From an uncultured Parabacteroides sp. (GTDB lineage Bacteria; Bacteroidota; Bacteroidia; Bacteroidales; Tannerellaceae), in contig USAD01000053.1 of assembly GCA_900552415.1 (NCBI GenBank), positions 1-12,351 of the forward strand: a stretch of DNA of 12,351 bases. The letters are read 5' to 3'. Under the pieces are notes generated by a model. It was not told the origin of the DNA. It saw nothing but the letters and a program-made list of their open reading frames with translations, and did not search any database. Positions 1 to 6,365 of the stretch are shown here, piece by piece; position 1 is the stretch's first letter, and each line of letters opens with the position of its first letter. The translations under genes and the position numbers were made by a program.

Positions 1-616
1 ATACCTCAACCTCCTTTTCCGCAGCATTCCGTTTCTCCTGATTTGCACGCATGATCTTCTGTGACGATTTGGACAAGCTTTCCTCATCCTCCATAAACCG
101 TTTCACTTTCCGGATCGCATCCTTATATCCAGGAATCTGCACCTTCTCGAAGAGGTTCACCTTCTGAGTGGTCTTTTTCCTGGCATGCTCCAGCAACTCC
201 AGCTTCATTCCCGAGAACTCGGCCTCGATTCCGGTCCGAGCCAGTTTCTTTAACAGCTCGATACCTTCCGCGAACCAAGCGGGAGCACTAAAGAGACTAT
301 AATGGCCAATCTCAAACTTGATCTCATCCAGCATGGGTACGACAACACCCGCGATCTTCTTCGCGGAAAGCGTAACGTCGCGAACCTTGATCAGTTCCGG
401 ATTGAACTCATTCCAAAGCGCTACCATACTCTCGTAGCTTTGGATCTCTTTTTCCAGCTGAAGTTCCAATGCCCTCACTTCATCCTTGGTCCGCTTGACC
501 TCGACACGCAACGCGCTCTCCTTGCTCTTGATTGTCGGCAAAGAGCGCTCGCGTATCTTCAGCTGCTTCTCCAACTGCTGAAGTGACGTCTTATTATATT
601 GAAACTTTATAGCCAT
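1..616 (-). CDS. atpD: V-type ATP synthase subunit D (3' end cut by window edge)
   Basis: Central-stalk (rotor axle) subunit of a V/A-type ATPase; in this family it couples rotation of the membrane ring to the A3B3 head. Reading the minus strand from the ATG at 616-614 gives an open frame of 205 codons with no stop before the window edge. It starts MAIKFQYNKTSLQQLEKQL and is rich in Lys, Glu and Leu, with long helical stretches at both ends, as expected for the antiparallel coiled coil of subunit D. Family members are usually about 200-210 residues, so probably only a few codons are missing. It lies 52 nt downstream of subunit B, in the order known from related operons (A-B-D). The spacer contains a 10-codon mini-ORF (665-633). 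The symbol follows V-type naming and must not be confused with F-type atpD. Confidence 0.9.
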   Translation of the reverse strand, partial: MAIKFQYNKTSLQQLEKQLKIRERSLPTIKSKESALRVEVKRTKDEVRALELQLEKEIQSYESMVALWNEFNPELIKVRDVTLSAKKIAGVVVPMLDEIKFEIGHYSLFSAPAWFAEGIELLKKLARTGIEAEFSGMKLELLEHARKKTTQKVNLFEKVQIPGYKDAIRKVKRFMEDEESLSKSSQKIMRANQEKRNAAEKEVEV

Positions 617-668
617 ATATTAACAATTTACATTATCCGGCAACCTTGACGGCTCCAGAATTCATCCC

Positions 669-1991
669 TTATTTATTTTGCCAATACTTATCGACCAACG
701 CCTGCTTGATATTCACCTCCGCCGGGCTGAAATACTTAGCGAACAAGCCCCAAGCCACATCAAGCATCTCCGTCGTATCGAGGTTGACATCAATAGCCAA
801 CAGCTTCTCGGAATAATCTTTCGCGAACGAGAGCGTCCGGTTATCATAATCCGTCAAATCGAAACCATTCTCCATCTTCGTCTTGGCATTAGCGGCATCA
901 GCGTAAAGACGGACAGCGGCGTTCATCACCTGCGGATGATCCTCACGTGTCTTCTTTCCTGTAACCAACTGTTTCAAACGAGACAAGCTTCGGAACGGGT
1001 CGACAATAACCTTACCCACATCACTATCTCGACGCAAATAAAGCTGACCCTCCGTGATATAACCGGTATTATCAGGTACAGCGTGCGTAATATCACCTCC
1101 AGAAAGGGTTGTCACGGCAATAATCGTGATTGAACCACCTGCCGGGAACTGTACCGCCTTCTCGTAAATCTTCGCCAAATCCGAATAAAGCGAACCAGGC
1201 ATAGAGTCTTTAGAAGGGATCTGATCCATACGGTTAGAGACAATCGCCAAAGCATCGGCATAGTTGGTCATATCCGTCAACAAAACCAGGACCTTCTCAT
1301 TCTTCTCAACGGCAAAATACTCAGCCGCGCACAAAGCCATATCCGGAATCAAGATACGCTCAACAGAAGGATCCTCCGTGGTATTGATGAAACTTACGAT
1401 ACGATCGAGCGCACCGGCATTACTAAAGGTGTTCCTAAAGAAAAGATAATCATCATTCGTCATACCCATACCACCCAAGATAATCTTGTCAGACTGGGCA
1501 CGCAAGGCTACCATCGCCATCACCTGGTTAAACGGCTGATCCGGATCAGCGAAGAATGGGATCTTCTGGCCAGTCACCAAAGTATTATTCAAGTCGATAC
1601 CAGCGATACCAGTAGCGATCAACTCTGAAGGCTGTTTACGACGAACCGGATTAACCGACGGTCCTCCGATCTCCACCTCACGACCCTCTGGTACAGGACC
1701 TCCATCAATCGGCTCACCGTAAGCGTTGAAGAAACGGCCCGCCAACTGATCACTTACCTTCAAAGAAGGAGCCTTTCCCATAAATACCACCTCCGCGTTC
1801 GTACGGATGCCTTCCGTTCCGGAGAAGACCTGCAACGTAACCTCGTCGCCCACAATCTTCACCACCTGAGCCAGCTTACCATCAACGGAAGCCAACTCGT
1901 CATACCCAACGCCCGTCGCCTTCAACGAGCAGGTCGCTTTCGTAATCTGGGTAATTTTCGTATATATCTTTTGAAATGCTTTTGTTGCCAT
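669..1991 (-). CDS. atpB: V-type ATP synthase subunit B (non-catalytic)
   Basis: Regulatory, non-catalytic subunit that alternates with subunit A in the cytoplasmic A3B3 head. The chosen start (MATKAFQKIYTK) gives 440 residues and a 7-nt gap after the subunit A stop. An ATG nine codons upstream would overlap the end of subunit A and add a tail unlike the family. The N-terminal beta-barrel is followed by the nucleotide-binding fold. At the P-loop position (about residues 148-155) the sequence reads ADPDQPFN, with no GxxxxGKT, as expected for V/A-type B subunits and separating it from catalytic A. The motif PGSLYSDLAKIYEKA corresponds to the PGYLYTDLATIYERA type of segment in the family. FRSLSRLKQLV and a C-terminal helical region complete the normal architecture. 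It is co-transcribed with A and D. The symbol is V-type naming. Confidence 0.95.
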   Translation of the reverse strand: MATKAFQKIYTKITQITKATCSLKATGVGYDELASVDGKLAQVVKIVGDEVTLQVFSGTEGIRTNAEVVFMGKAPSLKVSDQLAGRFFNAYGEPIDGGPVPEGREVEIGGPSVNPVRRKQPSELIATGIAGIDLNNTLVTGQKIPFFADPDQPFNQVMAMVALRAQSDKIILGGMGMTNDDYLFFRNTFSNAGALDRIVSFINTTEDPSVERILIPDMALCAAEYFAVEKNEKVLVLLTDMTNYADALAIVSNRMDQIPSKDSMPGSLYSDLAKIYEKAVQFPAGGSITIIAVTTLSGGDITHAVPDNTGYITEGQLYLRRDSDVGKVIVDPFRSLSRLKQLVTGKKTREDHPQVMNAAVRLYADAANAKTKMENGFDLTDYDNRTLSFAKDYSEKLLAIDVNLDTTEMLDVAWGLFAKYFSPAEVNIKQALVDKYWQNK

Positions 1992-1998
1992 AACCTGT

Positions 1999-3756
1999 TT
2001 ATTTTTGGATTCTCTCATTCAAAAGCTCATCCAGCTCAGCATTAAACTTCTTGAACTGGTCACTTTCAAACTCAGAATAGTTCATCTGCTTGAAGAGGTT
2101 GATCATCTTCTTAAAATAATCCATGACCTCTAAGAAACTCTCGAACGTGAACTCAGAACGACAAATATTGACTACCTTATCGAGCATAAACTCCTGACGA
2201 GCCAATGGTGTCACGGAATCGATCGGATCGAACGCATCTTGCTGCAGGATCACGAAGTCGATCAATTCGGATTTCCAGAAAATCACATGATATGCGACAG
2301 GGACACCATCATCACCCAAGATATTAATTTGCTCAGCGATTTCCTTACCACGCAACATACGTGTTTTGATCTCATTGACCTTATCAATCCAAGAGGGAGA
2401 GATATGTTTCGAGATGTATTCCTGGAACTCAGGATATTCCAGATATTTAGAATAACTGTCAATCGGATTGACCGCCGGATAACGCTTACGGTCGGCACGC
2501 TCCTGCTCCAACGCATAGAAACAACGAGCAACCTTCTTCGTATTCTCGGTCACCGGTTCTTTCAAGTTACCACCCGCAGGTGATACCGTTCCGATAAAGG
2601 TAACAGATCCTGTAGCCCCATTATTCAACTCCACAAATCCCGCACGGGCATAGAAGTTAGCCACAATCGCTGACAAGTCCATCGGGAATGCGTCGGGACC
2701 AGGCAACTCCTCCAAACGGTTCGACATCTCACGCAGCGCCTGAGCCCAACGGGAAGTAGAATCCGCCATCAATAGAACCTTCAAACCCATGCTCCGATAA
2801 TACTCGGCAATTGTCATCGCCGTATAGACTGAAGCCTCACGAGCGGCAACCGGCATGTTTGAGGTATTGGCAATAATAATCGTACGTTCCATCAACTTAC
2901 GACCAGTATGTGGGTCTATCAACTCCGGAAACTCCGTGAAGACCTCCACAACCTCGTTCGCACGCTCACCACAAGCGGCGATGATCACGATGTCCGCCTC
3001 TGCCTGCTTTGAGATCGCATGCTGCAAGACGGTCTTACCCGTACCAAACGGTCCAGGGATAAATCCCGTACCACCCTCAACGATAGGATTTACCGTATCG
3101 ATCGTACGAACACCTGTTTCCAGCAACTTAAATGGCCGCGGCTTCTCTTTATAGCAAGTGATGGCCCGCTTAACCGGCCATTTCTGAACCATTGTTACCT
3201 TCACGTCGTTACCTTGCCCGTCTGTCAAAACGGCCATCGTGTCATTTATCGTATAATCGCCCGCAACGGCAACCGACTTAACCGTGTACTCTCCCTTGAA
3301 AGCGAAAGGTACCATAATCTTATGCGGCTGATAGTTCTCATCCACCTCACCCAGCCAATCGCCGGCTACAACCTTATCGCCCGCTTTTGCCAAAGGCTTG
3401 AATGCCCACTTCTTGTCAGCGTCCAAAGCGAAAGTGTACTCACCACGTTTCAGGAAGACACCTTCCATCTTATCCAAATCGTTCTGCAAGCCATCGTAAT
3501 TCCTTGACAGCATGCCCGGACCCAACGTTACCTCCAACATGTGTCCTTGGAACTCAGCCTCATCACCAACACGCATACCACGTGTACTCTCGAACACCTG
3601 CACAAAGGCGTTCTTACCTATAACCTTAATAACCTCCGACATCAGCTTCACGCCACCGACGGAGATATAACAGATTTCATTTTGGGAAACTGGCCCATCC
3701 ACCTCGACAGTTACCAAGTTGGATACGATCCCCTTTACTGTACCTTTAGTAGCCAT
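1999..3756 (-). CDS. atpA: V-type ATP synthase subunit A (catalytic)
   Basis: Catalytic nucleotide-binding subunit of the A3B3 head, hydrolysing or synthesising ATP in exchange for ion transport. The product has 585 residues, typical of the family. The N-terminal barrel covers about residues 1-75. The 'non-homologous' insertion that distinguishes V/A-type A subunits from F-type beta lies around residues 105-200. The Walker A motif GPFGTGKT is at residues 235-242 (Lys241). GER follows, with Glu264 in the position of the catalytic glutamate, 23 residues after the P-loop lysine as in the Thermus enzyme. LLMADSTSRWAQ is the Walker B region, followed by the conserved RLEELPGPDAFP segment. It starts 2 nt after the DUF2764 stop, so translational coupling is likely. 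Coupling ion (H+ or Na+) cannot be judged because the ring subunit is outside the window. Confidence 0.97.
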   Translation of the reverse strand: MATKGTVKGIVSNLVTVEVDGPVSQNEICYISVGGVKLMSEVIKVIGKNAFVQVFESTRGMRVGDEAEFQGHMLEVTLGPGMLSRNYDGLQNDLDKMEGVFLKRGEYTFALDADKKWAFKPLAKAGDKVVAGDWLGEVDENYQPHKIMVPFAFKGEYTVKSVAVAGDYTINDTMAVLTDGQGNDVKVTMVQKWPVKRAITCYKEKPRPFKLLETGVRTIDTVNPIVEGGTGFIPGPFGTGKTVLQHAISKQAEADIVIIAACGERANEVVEVFTEFPELIDPHTGRKLMERTIIIANTSNMPVAAREASVYTAMTIAEYYRSMGLKVLLMADSTSRWAQALREMSNRLEELPGPDAFPMDLSAIVANFYARAGFVELNNGATGSVTFIGTVSPAGGNLKEPVTENTKKVARCFYALEQERADRKRYPAVNPIDSYSKYLEYPEFQEYISKHISPSWIDKVNEIKTRMLRGKEIAEQINILGDDGVPVAYHVIFWKSELIDFVILQQDAFDPIDSVTPLARQEFMLDKVVNICRSEFTFESFLEVMDYFKKMINLFKQMNYSEFESDQFKKFNAELDELLNERIQK

Positions 3757-3758
3757 AA

Positions 3759-4640
3759 TTATTTGTTATTATTTCTTTTAAATTCATCTAACGCATTCTC
3801 GCCTCCTTTTTTCATGACGCTCACAATCTCCCGGAACGTCTTCTCTCCTCTCGCCTTGTCAAGAACGACCCAACGCTCGATCATCTCCAGTTTCAGGAGA
3901 TAAGCGAACACGCTCTCGATATCGAAAGTCTTGAAAAAAGTATTGTCGTCAAGCCATTGCCATTTCAGCAGGTCAATCTTCTTCTCACGAGCGACCAAGT
4001 CCATTTCCTCTGCGATACGCTGCAGCTCAGGCAGGTATTCAACGGAATCGCTCAATCCAAAATCGCGTGCGTTAGAATTGCGGATAGATTCCGCCACATG
4101 GTTATCACCCACAATATAATTGGCCTTATCAAAAGTATATTTCCGGCAAGTGATTGATGGCAAGATATTATTGATATTCAAATTAAGTTCATACCAATCC
4201 GAGATAAACCGATTGCCGCAATCCATGGCAAACGCATAATAAAGTGCGGATAGACGGTCTTCCCATGCGACAGACATACCCTCGTCCGTTTTCTGTTCCT
4301 TTCGCTCTTCCGCCAAGTAAAGTTCTAGAAAAGTCTTAAAATAGGCGGGAATTCGCTTGTTCTTCGGAAGAGCCTCCTCATTCTTCAGGGCCTTATGCAA
4401 AGCCTCAATCTCATCCATTCCGATCTCGCCACGCGCGTCAGGATCCTGTCCGGAACCCGTAATATAGGACAAAAGGTTCCTATTATCATATTTAAGGTAA
4501 AACAAACGGATCAGACGCCGATCCCGACAGGAAAGCTGTCCCTCAATCTCACGCCAGAAATCAGCGACAGAATAAGCCAGTTTCCCATCATCCAACGAGA
4601 TATTAGGAAGGCCAGATATTAAATAATAATACTTAGCCAT
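3759..4640 (-). CDS. DUF2764 family protein of the V-ATPase operon
   Basis: A 293-residue protein starting MAKYYYLISGLPNISLDDG, recognised as a DUF2764-type protein by its N-terminus and position. No signal peptide or clear transmembrane segment is visible. It is charged and probably mainly helical, so it is likely cytoplasmic. It sits between subunit E (6-nt gap) and subunit A (2-nt gap). As I recall them, chlamydial and Borrelia V-ATPase operons have a similarly placed uncharacterised gene, and they too lack recognisable subunits C and F. I infer that it is a structural part of the complex, possibly replacing subunit C/d, the collar between the rotor axle and the membrane ring. That role is not shown by the sequence. 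Its terminal codons (RNNNK) run almost into the atpA start. Confidence 0.85.
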   Translation of the reverse strand: MAKYYYLISGLPNISLDDGKLAYSVADFWREIEGQLSCRDRRLIRLFYLKYDNRNLLSYITGSGQDPDARGEIGMDEIEALHKALKNEEALPKNKRIPAYFKTFLELYLAEERKEQKTDEGMSVAWEDRLSALYYAFAMDCGNRFISDWYELNLNINNILPSITCRKYTFDKANYIVGDNHVAESIRNSNARDFGLSDSVEYLPELQRIAEEMDLVAREKKIDLLKWQWLDDNTFFKTFDIESVFAYLLKLEMIERWVVLDKARGEKTFREIVSVMKKGGENALDEFKRNNNK

Positions 4641-4646
4641 ATCTGT

Positions 4647-5240
4647 TTATTTGAATAACATATCCACCAGTTGTGGACGCAAGAACGCCTTGAAAAACTC
4701 GATGAATTCTTCCTCACCAAAAGTCACCTTATAAGAACCATCCGCAGGCATGATCGCAAAAGAGGCCTTCTTACCATTAACTTTCTCGATCTTGCAACCC
4801 TTATCCAAAAGAGCCTTCGCATTCGCCTCGAAATATTTCTTCAACGCTTCTGCCTCGGGAGCCTGTATCGTTAACGACTCGCCTTTTGCCCAGTTCTTAA
4901 CCAACTCAAGAATCACTTTCTGCATAAATGCGGGATCAACTACGGCAGCCTTAATATTTGATGCGACAACCTCACCTGTAATCAAGTCACTAACCTCACT
5001 CTTCAATGCCTCTACAGCCTGGGTCGCGAACAATTTCAATTCCGCCTCTGTGTTCTTCTTCAACTCTGCGGCCTCTTTTTCTGCCGCCGCCACGATACCT
5101 TTAGCCTCTGATTCCGCCTCTTTAAGGATATTTTCCTTACGCTCGTTCGCCTCAGATATGATACGTTCAGCCTCGGTATTTCCCTTCTCTACGCCTTCCC
5201 GGTATATTTTATCGGTAAGTTCTTGAATTTTAGTATCCAT
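4647..5240 (-). CDS. atpE: V-type ATP synthase subunit E (peripheral stalk)
   Basis: First gene of the operon, encoding a 197-residue stator subunit. Residues 1-90 are strongly charged and Ala/Glu/Lys rich (EAERIISEANERKENILKEA and similar), predicting a long coiled coil. The C-terminal half is a more globular domain ending FLRPQLVDMLFK. This is the normal two-part structure of subunit E, which pairs with another stalk protein and holds the A3B3 head against rotation. No subunit G/H partner gene lies in the visible operon; it may be further downstream, elsewhere, or absent in this lineage. The ATG at 5240 follows a good Bacteroidetes promoter candidate at 5312-5284. Overall identity is weakly conserved in this family, so the assignment rests on coiled coil, length and operon position together. 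Confidence 0.9.
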   Translation of the reverse strand: MDTKIQELTDKIYREGVEKGNTEAERIISEANERKENILKEAESEAKGIVAAAEKEAAELKKNTEAELKLFATQAVEALKSEVSDLITGEVVASNIKAAVVDPAFMQKVILELVKNWAKGESLTIQAPEAEALKKYFEANAKALLDKGCKIEKVNGKKASFAIMPADGSYKVTFGEEEFIEFFKAFLRPQLVDMLFK

Positions 5241-5283
5241 CGCTTATATAATTTGATATTGTGTTTTTCAAACATAGTGCCTA

Positions 5284-5312
5284 CAAAGTTATTATTTTCT
5301 GGCAAACAACAA
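5284..5312 (-). promoter_or_regulatory. Putative promoter of the V-ATPase operon
   Basis: On the minus strand, TAACTTTG (5291-5284) fits the Bacteroidetes -7 consensus TAnnTTTG exactly, and TTG (5312-5310) lies 18 nt upstream where the -33 element is expected. The predicted start would leave a leader of about 35-40 nt before the subunit E ATG. A second exact -7 match, TATGTTTG (5276-5269), lies closer to the gene but lacks a suitable -33 partner. The assignment is by pattern only. Confidence 0.45.
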
Positions 5313-5379
5313 TAAAATATTTCAAAAAACAAGCCAAAAAAGTTTCATATCATAAAAAAGATCATTTTATGGGCGATCA

Positions 5380-5411
5380 TTTGCCATTCATACTTTATTG
5401 TTATATCTTTA
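5380..5411 (+). promoter_or_regulatory. Putative plus-strand promoter upstream of a structured segment
   Basis: TTTG (5380-5383), a 20-nt spacer, then TATCTTTA (5404-5411), which matches TAnnTTTG in all but the last base. Transcription would begin near 5418 and run directly into the inverted repeats at 5427-5513. No protein-coding frame of good quality follows, which suggests a non-coding transcript if the promoter is active. Confidence 0.35.
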
Positions 5412-5426
5412 CGATTTTAATCCCCG

Positions 5427-5513
5427 GACAAGAACATTCCTTTTACACTCGAAACACATACGTATGTATCGGCTTACACATACGTTCTTGTCGCCTCACA
5501 TGTTCGGAGGCGA
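5427..5513 (+). ncRNA. Candidate structured RNA (unidentified)
   Basis: Three perfect inverted repeats are packed in 87 nt. GACAAGAAC (5427-5435) pairs with GTTCTTGTC (5484-5492), a 9-bp outer stem. Inside it, ACGTATGT (5460-5467) pairs with ACATACGT (5478-5485), giving a hairpin that can keep at least 6 bp when the outer stem forms. Directly next, TCGCCTC (5491-5497) pairs with GAGGCGA (5507-5513) across a 9-nt loop. The stems share one or two bases at their ends, so they would abut and could stack, or switch. A promoter-like sequence lies just upstream. I do not recognise a known family, no clear terminator follows, and the repeats could instead be DNA protein-binding sites. The direct repeat ACACATACGT (5454-5463 and 5476-5485) keeps that alternative open. 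Confidence 0.3.
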
Positions 5514-5745
5514 AAGTTTACATTTACACCCGTGAATGGCCACACGTATGTATGTATCGTTTTCTTCTGAAATTCCAGTTAAATAGCAAGTAATTATTTC
5601 TTTCTTATAAGATAATTCATAAGTAAAAGAGCGATCTTTTCATATAACCAATACAATCCCATACCAAAGACTGTTTTTTTCATGTTCTTTCAAATCTTCC
5701 TCAATTTTCTCAAAATAAAAATGCGATAATATTAAAAATAAACGC

Positions 5746-5753
5746 TATATTTG
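5746..5753 (+). promoter_or_regulatory. Putative -7 element of the 71-aa gene
   Basis: TATATTTG is an exact match to the Bacteroidetes -7 consensus and lies 29 nt before the ATG at 5783, leaving a leader of roughly 20-25 nt. The -33 element is poor: only TGCG (5722-5725) is at the right distance. The same TATATTTG occurs in front of the ATPase/TOPRIM gene. Confidence 0.5.
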
Positions 5754-5782
5754 CCACATATTCATTTAAACAATTATAAATT

Positions 5783-5998
5783 ATGGCACGTACTGTTGAT
5801 TATAGGAAAAAAGCAGACAAGATCAAAGATCAAATTGACGAGTTATACAACGATCTAATGGAAGAAAAGAACTCCTCCTCATCCAGCAGCAATAAGAAAA
5901 TTAAAATAAGCGACTTAGATTTTGAGAATTGTGATCTCGCTACTTTAGCGAACATTCAAGCAAGAATCAGCCGTTTAATTATCGAGAAAAGTAAATGA
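5783..5998 (+). CDS. Small hypothetical protein with helical segments and a serine linker
   Basis: I do not recognise this 71-residue protein. It starts MARTVDYRKKADKIKDQI, has a charged, probably coiled-coil helix (about residues 5-28), a run of six serines (about 31-36), a basic NKKIK stretch, and a second helix ending ARISRLIIEKSK. There is no signal peptide, membrane segment, cysteine pair or recognised DNA-binding motif. The gene has an exact -7 promoter element upstream and a strong terminator about 50 nt downstream, so it looks like a separate single-gene unit. These signals and its sensible composition support a real gene. A small helical, dimerising regulatory or chaperone-like protein is possible but is speculation. 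Confidence 0.75.
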   Translation: MARTVDYRKKADKIKDQIDELYNDLMEEKNSSSSSSNKKIKISDLDFENCDLATLANIQARISRLIIEKSK

Positions 5999-6049
5999 GG
6001 ATTTCCCTATTAAGGGTACTTCTTTCAAAAGATCATTAAGACTTAATAT

Positions 6050-6106
6050 AAAACAGATTAGCAAACGCCACTAATCAAAAGGCGTTTGTTGATCTGTTTT
6101 CTTTTT
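6050..6106 (+). terminator. Strong rho-independent terminator after the 71-aa gene
   Basis: Positions 6050-6069 pair with 6081-6100 to form a continuous 20-bp stem: nine bp (AAAACAGAT/ATCTGTTTT), three pairs including two G-U, then eight bp (CAAACGCC/GGCGTTTG). The loop is 11 nt, and the stem is followed by CTTTTTC. The T-rich tail is on the plus strand, so it ends transcription of the 71-aa gene and insulates the next gene. Confidence 0.9.
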
Positions 6107-6315
6107 CAGGGAGTATCTACTCACTCCTGCTCTAACTATCCAGACAAGACTATTAACCACTTTCACTTCTCTTTTTATTGCCCAAGTCGAGACATCCAAG
6201 ACTAGGGTAAGCATACATCTTATTCCTTTCTGAAACCTTAAGAGAACAGAGAACAACATCTCTATCTAAAAAAACCTTTCCTTTCATTAAAATGCCATTC
6301 TTTGCCAGCCTAACA

Positions 6316-6346
6316 TTGGGTATATTCGATAAATAACCTATATTTG
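6316..6346 (+). promoter_or_regulatory. Bacteroidetes-type promoter of the ATPase/TOPRIM gene
   Basis: TTG (6316-6318), a 20-nt spacer, and TATATTTG (6339-6346), an exact -7 match with ideal spacing. Transcription would start only about 10-15 nt before the ATG at 6366, so the leader is very short and lacks a Shine-Dalgarno sequence. Confidence 0.65.
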
Positions 6347-6365
6347 GGAATAAAAATAGAACATT

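Larger units (their letters stand above)
5241..5782. other. 542-nt intergenic region between divergent transcription units
   Basis: This stretch separates the minus-strand V-ATPase operon from plus-strand genes. From left to right it holds a probable ATPase operon promoter, a plus-strand promoter followed by a segment of nested inverted repeats, an AT-rich section (about 5570-5740) in which I see only a small A/T hairpin with a GCGA loop (5625-5640 region), and the promoter of the 71-aa gene. The one open frame of any length (5261-5593, plus) starts with GTG inside the promoter zone and shows no protein-like composition, so I do not call it. Confidence 0.7.
5999..6365. other. 367-nt intergenic region
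   Basis: Apart from the terminator at 6050-6106 and the promoter at 6316-6346, I find no convincing function here. A 62-codon minus-strand frame (6259-6071) runs through the terminator stem and lacks a promoter or recognisable protein, so it is not called. The octamer CAAGACTA occurs twice (6145-6152 and 6197-6204). About 210 nt (6107-6315) are unexplained and could be a decayed element or an untranslated remnant. Confidence 0.6.

Noticed and set aside
302..586. 94-codon plus-strand frame
   Set aside because: It lies opposite subunit D, whose minus-strand reading gives a clear family match.
1992..2018. Upstream ATG for subunit B (MRESKNKQV...)
   Set aside because: It overlaps the end of subunit A and adds residues not typical of the family; the ATG at 1991 gives a normal start and a short gap.
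148..3756. Possibility that the ATPase is F-type or a flagellar/type III ATPase
   Set aside because: The A subunit has the V/A-specific insertion, B lacks a P-loop, and E and D genes flank them, which together specify a V/A-type rotary ATPase.
5261..5593. 110-codon plus-strand frame in the intergenic region
   Set aside because: It begins with GTG inside the likely ATPase promoter zone, crosses the inverted repeats, and has an unlikely mixture of Cys, Tyr and His residues.
6071..6259. 62-codon minus-strand frame
   Set aside because: It runs through the terminator stem, has no promoter-like sequence in the right place, and resembles no family; kept only as a possible remnant.
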